Below are positions 56,336-64,000 of a stretch of DNA of 64,000 bases, piece by piece. The first letter of the stretch is position 1. The number at the start of each line of letters is the position of its first letter. The DNA is taken from positions 32,336,997 to 32,400,996 of the forward strand of contig NC_087156.1 in the NCBI RefSeq assembly GCF_035594125.1, in the 5' to 3' direction. This DNA is from Scylla paramamosain (lineage: Eukaryota > Arthropoda > Malacostraca > Decapoda > Portunidae). The notes under the pieces are model-generated. The model was not told the origin of the DNA. It did not search any database and saw only the letters and a program-made list of their open reading frames with translations. Position numbers and translations under genes: made by a program.

Positions 56336-57260
56336 TCAAGGACTAGTCTCTATGATGGAGGAGTCACTTGATAGTCTCCATGTGGTTAGCTGAAGTGCAT
56401 GGAGAGGCTGATGAAACCTGTGAACATGAGGCTGACAGAGCAAGCCCCTGCAAAGGGGGAGGTGGCAAGGCATCTCTGTCACTCGCATGAGATCTGGAAA
56501 CCATTCCTTTTGGGGCCAAAACAGAGCCATACGATGAGTTTGGTGCCCTGAGCAGCCTGAAGCTTGTTGAGCACTTTCCTGACAAGAGGAAAGGGAGGAA
56601 GGCATACAGATCCTGATGGTTCCAGTTGTACAAGAATGCATCCATCACAATCATCCTGGAGTCTTGGAAAGGTGAGACAAAGTTCAGTAGTCTGAAGCTA
56701 AGTCATGTAATGAAGAGAACCACTGTTGGGTAACTACATTACTTTCACAGAAGCTTGCAAACATCCTGATTGAGAGTCCACTCTGTGGAAATCACTTGAC
56801 TGTGTCTGCTGAAGCAGTCCACTAACACACTGGAGGGCCCCTTGATGAACTGCGTGAGGATCCTGACAGAATGGGCCTCTATTCAATCTAAAATCTTTTG
56901 AGCTTCTATGTTGAGCATCATTGAACAAGTACCCCATTCTTTGGTCAGATAAGGCACTTTCTAAGAACATAGCAACTGTCTTGCACTGCAATATTCCTGT
57001 GAAGTGAAGGCCTAGCTGAAAAGCCCTGAGCTCCAAGTGATTCATGTGCAGGGTCCTTTCATGTGTCATCCAAAATCTGTTTGTTGATTCCCATAGGAGA
57101 GATGCTCCCCAACCCACCACTGAGGTGTCTGTGTAAAGGAACAAGTCTGGAGATGCCAATTGAAGAGACTGCCCTTCATGTAGATTTTGTTCCTCTTACC
57201 ACCACTTAAAGTCCTGAAGGATATTGTTGTCCCAAGGAATAAGAACATCATCTCCCAGAC
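56336..57260 (-). pseudogene. DIRS RNase H and post-RNase H region (broken)
   Basis: The frame from 57159 to 56734 starts ASPDLFLYTDTSVVGWGASL, with the DIRS RNase H first Asp, followed by MNHLELRAFQLGL carrying the Glu. Then, around 56654-56364, DAFLYNWNHQDLYAFLPF follows in mixed frames, a segment typical of DIRS between RNase H and recombinase. Frame shifts split it. Confidence 0.85.
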
Positions 57261-57419
57261 TGTGTCTCACATCTGAGAAAGCCAGAGTTCCTCATCCTCC
57301 TTCTTGCATCTGGTATTAAGTGGATGAGAGAAGACATGTGGCCTAGGAGCAGCATCCACTCCCTTGGCACTGGACAAATGTTCCCAAGATTACTGTATTA
57401 GATGATAGAGATCATCTAG

Positions 57420-57870
57420 CCTTATCTGTGTTGGGAAAAACCTTCAAAAAGAGAAGGAATTGCTATCCCAAAAAGGTCTTTGTCTGCATTGCAGTTAGTG
57501 AGGATTTCTCACAATTTATTATAATATCCAGTGAGGAGCAAAGGTCTGTGAGAGTAAGTGTTATCTTGTGGGTTTCTCCCTCTGAAGCAGTCAGAATGAG
57601 CCAGTCATCTAAGTACTTGAGTAAATGAATGCCCTGGCAATGTAAAGCCAATGAAACCAGAGCCATCATCCTTGTAAAAACCCACAGAGCTGAGGGGAAA
57701 CCAAAACAGAGGGGTGCAAAGATTGGATCCTCCAAAAGAACCGGAAGAATTTGTGGTTGTCTTGATGTACTGGCACCTGGAAGTAGGCATCCTTGAGGTC
57801 GACGGAAACCATCCAGTCACCCTTTTGCAAAGCTGATGTAACAGTCCTCACTGTCTCTATTTTAAACTTA
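57420..57870 (-). pseudogene. DIRS reverse transcriptase core (broken)
   Basis: Minus strand encodes ALQKGDWMVSVDLKDAYFQV (motif A with the catalytic Asp) and then HLLKYLDDWLILTASEGE (the YLDD motif C with the DDW-L-I signature of DIRS and related elements), ending near MQTKTFLG. There is at least one frame change between the two motifs. Confidence 0.88.
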
Positions 57871-57989
57871 GTTGTGTGGATATATTTATTTAGGACAGAG
57901 AGATCTAAAATGGGTTGGTAACCCCCAGTGTTCTTGCTTATCAGAAAAGGTGTATGTAAAATCCTGAAGTCTGTGGTGCTGCTTCTATT

Positions 57990-60290
57990 GCTCCTTTGTT
58001 GTGCAATAGCTAGATCTCAAAATCCAAATACTTGCCCTTTACAGAGGTAGGAAAAGTAAGTCCTGGAGACAAGGGGCTCTAAGGTGAGGAGTGGTATAGT
58101 AGAAAAAGGGATCCCGTATCCCTCTTTGAGAACAGTGAAGACCCATTCTTTTATGCCTATGGTCAGCCACCCTTCCCATTAACAGGCAAGGCATCCTGCT
58201 ACTCTGTCCATTGTTGTCCACTGCCTCACTTCCAAAAAAACTTGCCTGTATTCCTCTTAGAGGAAAAAGAAGGACCTGGGCTAGGAAGAGGCCTCTGAGG
58301 GAGTGATGTCCTTTGCTTCGATGGTGGGGCACCAAACAACAGAACGAGTTATGGTGACAAGGGACAAAAGCACCCAAAGCGAAGGTTCCAGGACCCTGCT
58401 CAACTAATGAAGTATCTGGTGCTGGACAGAGCTTGACTAGGGCCCTGGTTGCTACCTGCTAAAAAGAGATAGAAGCTGACTTCTCTGCCAATTATAAGGC
58501 TTCCTTCACCTTGGTCCCCTATAAGAGCAAACCTGAATCCAAGGAAGACTTCAAGTCCACCTTAGTAGATCTTGTAAGTATGTGGAAGATGAGAGGATGG
58601 ATTCACATCACATAGCTTTAACATTAGCTAATGCAAAGGCTCAGTCCATAGCCATGTCAACCATGGCCTTACTGATGCTCTTGAACAATCTGTCTGTCAT
58701 TATCTTGTCCTGTTGTGAAGGTTGAAGGGAGGAAAAGGCCAGAAAAAAAGCTCCCATGAACCAAGAGGTGAAACACTGCACCTCTCATGAACAGGCTAAG
58801 ACCCCCATAAAGACAGGTCATATCAGCAGGTTGAATAACAACCTGGGGCTCTTTTCCCTTGCTGGTGAGGGCAAGGCCCAAGTCAGGGTTCATTTTGGCT
58901 GCCTGACCAGAGGATTCATGGCCACTAAATGTGTACACCTCCCTGTACTTTGTTGAAGAGTAGCAGGCTATCAAAAGTTATGAAAATTCATTGGTGCAAA
59001 GCAGTGCCTTAGAAGCAGCTTCCAAGGAGAGCTCCATTGGTTGAGCCCTAGTGAGTCTAATATTCTTGTTGTCCTCCTGTCTGTATTCCCTTGGAGGAGC
59101 TGAATGCTTCACCTTCTCTTTATACACTTGTACTCTAGAAAGCACTGAGTGATGTATGTTAACACCAAGTTGAAGTTCATAGAAGGAGAGGTAAACTCGA
59201 GTGCATCCCTGGTATCACCTCCTCAGAAGAGGCACCCAAAGAACACTGTATTAATGGTCCTGCATAATGTGAGTCACCTGTGTGGCCATGAGACCATAAA
59301 TGTGAAGGTGGGGCAAAAGGGTGGGCATGAACTGAATGGCAGTGAGAGGTGAAGTCCCTTAAGTCAGCAATCACTGCACCTGGTGCCACCATCTCATATG
59401 CAGTGATGGTCAAGGTAAACACTCACAAGTCTAACAGTCACCATGCCTAGTGCCACTGACTTGTTCACAGGGGCACTTGACTGTGTTACTGCTGAGTGGC
59501 AACTGTGTGAGTGTGTGTGACTTGTCACCACACATGGCCCCTCCAAGAACCTTGCTGTCATGACCCTGACTTGATGCATGACAGCATGAGTCTGGGACTG
59601 GTGGAAAGAGGCACAAGGAAAGGCTGTTGTGTAACCTCACTTTTCTGTGTGCTCTGTGGACTGAGGGAAGAAGCTATGCATGGCATGTCTGGCTCATCCC
59701 TGTGGCTGTGCAAGTAAGACCATCTTAGCTGGTTCCCATGCCTGAGAACTGGACACTCACAACTTGGCCCACACCCTGAGCCTGAGGATGGGGAGCAGAG
59801 TTCTTGGATACAACTCGTTTGTCCCAACCTGGTCATGTCCCAAAGAAAACTTGTACTGTACTGGAGTCAGGTTCTCCACCACCTTGGGACTTAACCTTTT
59901 AACCTTCCATGGGACTTCCTTAAGAAGCTGTGAATGTTTAACCGAGGAAGGATGGTGCAAACTGGAAGCACTCTGAAATAATCCTAAGCAATCCTTGAAC
60001 TCACTTGCCCTCAGCTACTCCCCACTGAAACATCAGCTTCAAGTAACTGCACATTCTGCTTGGCAGCAAGATTGGGAGGAGATTGGAACCAGACTGTACT
60101 GGACCTTGAGCTGAGGGTAAGAAGTGGGATGGAAGGGAGGGTTGGTGAGCAGCTAGCTGACTCTCTACATGCCTCACTACCATATCAGAAACCATCTCAG
60201 AAAAGTAGGAAAACTGGAGGATGTCAGAAAACCTTAAAAAGGTAGCAAAATTATTGAAAAATTTGTTCACCACTAAAGGAATACTATGCA
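57990..60290 (-). pseudogene. DIRS gag-like region (degenerate)
   Basis: Position upstream of the reverse transcriptase implies the gag-like frame. Only short open stretches remain (for example 58974-58669 and 60291-60001) and I recognise no motif. Confidence 0.45.
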
Positions 60291-60299
60291 TAGGTAAGG

Positions 60300-61138
60300 G
60301 AGTTTAGGTAACAGAATCCTCTGGTCCCACTGAGCCCAAAACAGAACCATCATCTTCCCCTGAAGTCACCAGAGAGCAATCACAACCCACCACAGGAGAC
60401 CAGGGAGGGAATGGGCTGGATCCTGCCCCATGAAAACTCCAAAGATGATTTAACAAACCAAGAAACTTTCCGCTTGACTTAATAGTCACATTTACATTGA
60501 AACACATGCTGGTATTTACAGGCACTAAGAACCACCATGGAACTCCACTCTGAAACATTCAGAGCACCAATCATTAACTGTACTAAAACCACCAAGGCTG
60601 ACAATATATACAGTGTTCCCCTGCTATTCACAGAGGTTACATTCCAAGGCTTCTCACAAATAGAAAAATCCATGAATCCAGGAAACCCCACCTACAAGGC
60701 TCAGAAATACTTATGTTTATAGTCTGAACCATAAAATATGCATCTCACACTTATTAAGCACATTTAAAACTTACTTTAAAATAATAAAAAACAATTATTA
60801 TAAGTATTCTACATAATATTCTAATTAAAAAATACAGTAATGTAAAATAAAAGGGGATTAAACTGATATGTACAGTAAATCCTCAATATAACAAACCTCT
60901 GTTTACTGAATTTCAGGAATAACGACCACTTTAAGGCTATCGAACACATTTTATTTTACAAGCTGTTTGCAAATTACAGCATATTTCAAAATGATCAAAT
61001 GCTTACTTTATTTACAAACATCCTAGGTCTTAAAATGTGGGAGAGTTAGCTGACAAAAGTCAACCACATATTTCTGGGATGAGGCTAGCCACATCCTTTG
61101 CAGTGATGTCAGGCATAAGTGACTTCCTCTTTCCTCCC

Positions 61139-61214
<76 letters not shown>

Positions 61215-61540
61215 AATCTATCTGATAGAGATAGGCACTAGATAGAGATAGGCACTACTCATAGCTCATCTGTAACCTAAAGTTGTGCAGAGCCTCCTTC
61301 TGGCATGGGAATTAGGTGGATGAGCAGACGAAGATGAAGAATGGCTGGGTGAAGGAACCACATGTTTATCTGCCCCCACTGATGTGTCATCTGCCCTAAT
61401 ATCAAAAGTGACAGAAAGGCATTGTTTGCCACCTTCCTGCTCTGAAGAAGCATCTGGGATAAGCAGATGCACATCAGAAAACTCCAATAAATCAGAATAG
61501 CAGGGCAAAACAGAGCACTATCATGATGCACATGCTATGG
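60300..61540. other. DIRS 5' region with nested transposon ends
   Basis: Between the gag-like part and the right terminal repeat. Contains two TA-preceded pogo/Tigger-type left termini (CAGTGTTCCCCTGCTATTCA at about 60614 and CAGTAAATCCTCAATATAAC at about 60881), for which I found no right partners, and a (CT)n tract at 61142-61212. Confidence 0.5.
61142..61212. repeat. (CT)n microsatellite
   Basis: About 71 bp of CT repeats. Confidence 0.96.
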
Positions 61541-61544
61541 CATC

Positions 61545-61740
61545 TCAAGAATGAATGACAAGATCTTGGTGGGATTGTAGTGGGGGAGAGACCTATAGCA
61601 CTGGAAGCAGGATTGCCAGACAGTGGAATATGACCTTAATCTATTTAAATGTGGGAATGTAGGCACAGCTGGGTATACAGAGCATTGTTGATGTTAGTAT
61701 AAGAAATAGGTTGTATGTGAAACAAAAAAAAAAATCTCAT
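61545..61740. repeat. DIRS terminal repeat, right
   Basis: Inverted relative to the left terminal repeat and colinear with both of its pieces: the outer end matches 51477-51645 and the inner end matches 54936-55020. Confidence 0.85.
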
Positions 61741-61770
61741 GTCTTGTGGCTAGCTACATATTTAACTTAC

Positions 61771-61898
61771 CTAATAATAGACAAAAAGTTTGGTGCATGA
61801 GGAATGTCTAGGTGGCCAAAGCCATATTCTGCCTCCAGCTCAACAAATGTGACTGGCATGGCATCTGGGAGACGTGCATCTTTAGCTGCCTTGTAAAG
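61771..61898 (-). CDS. ABHD12: ABHD12-like exon with catalytic histidine
   Basis: Acceptor TATGTTTTCAG, donor GTAAGT at 61770-61765; 42 codons plus 2 nt. It encodes LYKAAKDARLPDAMPVTFVE and EAEYGFGHLDIPHAPNFLS. The His in GFGH aligns with the catalytic His of GYRH in human ABHD12 (H372). Confidence 0.93.
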
Positions 61899-62795
61899 CT
61901 GAAAACATAATATTGCCTCATAATACTACTAGTTATTGTATTAAAATTTCATACTTTAAAAATAATAAGAACTTTAAAAATGCCTCTAAGGTTGTATTAA
62001 TTTTTTAAGACTTTTGGCATTAACTGACACCTTTTCCACTAAATCAAGGATATATTGTATGATAAAAGAACCATAAGACTTTGTTACATGTTTGTGAGAA
62101 ATATGTCTAGTAAATATGAATTTCAAATGACACTAAAAAATCAACACTATGTACTCAAATAATGTTCTTCAATAGTACCACAATGTCTCAGATATTTATC
62201 TGTGAAAGCAGAACTATATTTTAATGATAAAATCAAATGATAAAATTACTTACCTTTCTTCCCAATTCAATTGGCACAACTATATCATCTTGGGCATGAA
62301 GGATCAAAACTGGACATGCAATATGAGTGATATGACTATCACTCTTAAATTCATTCCCAGAATCTCGTATAGGATCAATGAAAGCCCAGTCAAAATATGG
62401 CAAACTATGGAAGACCTGGAAATTAAAGATAGTTTACAATAAACTTAAACTTATGCCCAGAATCTTCTTATTATCATCACTTGTATCAAATGATTACTAG
62501 TTTTCATTTCATACCTAATACAAATCAGATATTTCAGAGAAAGTTCCAGAGACTGCTTCAATATTGCATTCTTTGTAGAAAAAATAAAAAGTAAAGAAAA
62601 CTCATGAGATGGATATACAGATTATGAACAACAAATTAACTTGACAATTTATGATGACAAACAAATTCTGACAATACCTGAGACAGGGGATTAAGTCTGA
62701 TTTCATCATGTAAATTATTAAAAGGAGCCTCCAGCACCAGCCCCTGTGGACACAGGTTCTCTTGACAAAGTTCAGACAGAGCATGGCAAGACACT
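61771..62795 (-). CDS. ABHD12: ABHD12-like serine hydrolase (lysophosphatidylserine/monoacylglycerol lipase), partial, 3 exons
   Basis: ABHD12 is a membrane-bound alpha/beta-hydrolase that degrades lysophosphatidylserine and 2-arachidonoylglycerol. Three minus-strand exons (62795-62678, 62415-62254 and 61898-61771) join in frame and align with the C-terminal half of vertebrate ABHD12, in order: QGLVLEAPFNNLHDE, FDWAFIDPIRDSGNEF, CPVLILHAQDDIVVPIELGR and YGFGHLDIPHAPNF. The catalytic Asp (in AQDD) and His (in GFGH) are present. The nucleophile Ser (GxSxG) exon lies upstream, beyond the right edge. The last visible exon ends mid-codon at a GTAAGT donor, so at least one more exon lies to the left. 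It is convergent with talin. Confidence 0.92.
61899..62253 (-). other. ABHD12 intron, 355 bp, nothing recognised
   Basis: AT-rich intron between the catalytic-Asp and catalytic-His exons. Confidence 0.85.
62254..62415 (-). CDS. ABHD12: ABHD12-like exon with catalytic aspartate
   Basis: Acceptor TTTAATTTCCAG, donor GTAAGT; 54 codons, phase 0-0. It encodes VFHSLPYFDWAFIDPIRDSG and HIACPVLILHAQDDIVVP. The Asp in AQDD corresponds to the charge-relay Asp in human ABHD12 (D333). Confidence 0.94.
62678..62795 (-). CDS. ABHD12: ABHD12-like exon following the nucleophile elbow
   Basis: Acceptor TTCTTACAG, donor GTATTG; one base plus 39 codons. It encodes VSCHALSELCQENLCPQGLV and LEAPFNNLHDEIRLNPLSQ, aligning with VATNLVRRLCE and ILESPFTNIREEAKSHPF of human ABHD12. 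Confidence 0.9.
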
Positions 62796-64000
62796 CTGTA
62801 AGAAATCACTAAAATGAAAAGCAATTGAAGAAATACTTAGAAATATACAATCATTACAAAATCCTAAAGCTTAAATGGACATTTTCTGGACAAAATAAAA
62901 GGTTGAGACATGGATGACTTACAGTGGTGATGGTAACACTAATCAGTCAAGATCACTAACATATAGGTAAATCTATCTATGCACCATGTGGGAATTCCCC
63001 TCCAGTGGAATAGCAAAGACAAGACAATAATCCTCCTCAAGTCAACTTCAGAATATAAATACAGTGGAACCTCCATTCTCTAACTTAATTAGTTTCTGAA
63101 TGCCATTTAAAATCCAAAATGTTCAAAAGCCGAAACTATTTTCCTCACACAAATCAATATAAAATGGATTAATCTCACTGCTAAGACCACTGCTCCACAA
63201 TATCTCCAGCTCAGAAATTATTTATCCAGAAAGGATGTGCTGAATGAACTTAGTGACAAAGAACTCATCAAAAGATATTGTTTAGACTGTGCAGGTATAC
63301 GTTCTTAATCCATTCCAGATCCTTGGACTTATACCAAACAGGACGTATACCAAACAAATTTTTCCCCATAAGAAATAAAGGGAAAATGATTAATCCGTTC
63401 CCATGAAAAAGAATCCAATTGTTATTGGTATATTATACAGTACAGTGATGGTTTTGTATAAAATAATTTAAACACTGCTTAACAATAAAATACATACTGT
63501 ATTTGATGGCATATAAGATACACCCCTCATTTCAGCAGGGCATATTAAAAAAAAAAAGCTTTTTATATATATAAGCACGTAATGTTTAAAGCAAGCTAGC
63601 GGTACAGCTGAACAAACAGCAAGCAATCACAGTATAAAGAATATCCTACATAGTTACAGTAATAAAACAGAGGTAGTGGCCTAGTCACAGAGGCAAGGCA
63701 AAGTATGCAACCCAGCTGCCGAGATGTCAACAACACACTTGAACAGGTTCGCATTTTTCATTTTCAACATTTCTATATATAATATTATGGTTGAAAATAT
63801 GATAAAACACCCTTGCCTATAATGGTGTAAATCTTTGAGTGTACAGGTGAAGAAAATTTCAAAATTAAATCTATGGGAGGCCTCATATTTGCATATAAGA
63901 CAACACATTGTATCACTGCAAATAAGTCCAGCCACTTCATCTTCAAAACCACAGCTTACAACATACTATAAACTGTGAACACCACAGAAATAAATAAGCC
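62796..64000. other. ABHD12 intron with repeat fragments
   Basis: No further ABHD12 exon was seen up to the right edge. A pogo-like left terminus (CAGTGGAACCTCC at 63062) and part of that element's interior in inverted order run to about 63290. From there to about 63420 another repeat-like stretch (TAATCCATTCCAGATCC, TAATCCGTTCCCATG) follows. Confidence 0.55.

Larger units (their letters stand above)
51477..61740 (-). mobile_element. DIRS-type tyrosine-recombinase retrotransposon (decayed, LINE-split)
   Basis: Read on the minus strand the order is 5' terminal repeat (61740 down to about 61545), degenerate gag-like region, reverse transcriptase (about 57.9-57.4 kb), RNase H (about 57.16-56.8), a DIRS-type post-RNase H region (about 56.65-56.35), tyrosine recombinase (about 56.1-55.45), internal complementary region (about 55.2-55.05) and the 3' terminal repeat (55.02-54.94 continuing at 51.64-51.48 beyond a LINE). 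Inverted terminal repeats, an internal complementary region and a tyrosine recombinase instead of an integrase define the DIRS order. Every reading frame is interrupted, so it is inactive. Without the LINE the element is about 7 kb. Confidence 0.88.

Noticed and set aside
60537..60722. Short open frame near a transposon-like terminus
   Set aside because: It lies within the decayed 5' part of the DIRS element and has no recognisable motif.
63681..63935. Minus-strand open frame considered as the ABHD12 nucleophile exon
   Set aside because: It contains no GxSxG motif and no similarity to the ABHD12 fold; the region looks repeat-derived.

Overview
This is a eukaryotic, intron-rich, AT-rich window from an arthropod, most likely a decapod crustacean and possibly a crab. 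The reasons are an invertebrate-type talin with a C-terminal tail, an arthropod-type mir-190 in a talin intron, very dense (TA)n, (CT)n, (GA)n and (GT)n microsatellites, and many copies of jockey-like and CR1-like LINEs. The species call is inference; talin, mir-190 and ABHD12 are read directly.

Positions 269-42548 (+) hold the rod and C-terminus of talin, the integrin-to-actin adaptor. Nineteen exons join in one continuous reading frame of 2240 codons plus stop. They run from the head-rod linker through rod bundles R1-R13, the I/LWEQ actin-binding module and the dimerisation helix to a Ser/Thr-rich tail of about 150 residues. The FERM head and promoter lie upstream of the window. The introns hold transposon relics: a piggyBac-type MITE at 8.55 kb, a 27-bp-TIR element at 9.65 kb, pogo-like elements at 12.3 and 24.8 kb, a mariner relic at 25.8 kb, a Tc1-like MITE at 35.1 kb and a hAT MITE at 37.1 kb, plus LINE fragments. 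The large intron 17 (33927-41341) carries pre-mir-190 near 38.86 kb, the same host-gene relationship known in flies and vertebrates.

Positions 42.5-51.5 kb are the talin 3' UTR and intergenic DNA packed with repeats: a 327-bp tandem duplication, a pogo-like element with a nested LINE tail flanked by a 7-bp target duplication, inverted LINE fragments, and two fragments of a second LINE family.

Positions 51.48-61.74 kb are a DIRS-type tyrosine-recombinase retrotransposon on the minus strand. It shows the reverse transcriptase, RNase H, post-RNase H and recombinase regions, inverted terminal repeats, and an internal complementary region matching both termini. Its left terminal repeat is split by a 3.3-kb jockey-like LINE. 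All reading frames are broken.

Positions 61771-62795 (-) hold three internal exons of an ABHD12-type serine hydrolase, convergent with talin. The right end of the DIRS element sits about 25 bp past the donor of the last visible ABHD12 exon. The rest of that gene lies to the right of the window, with at least one more exon to the left that I could not find.
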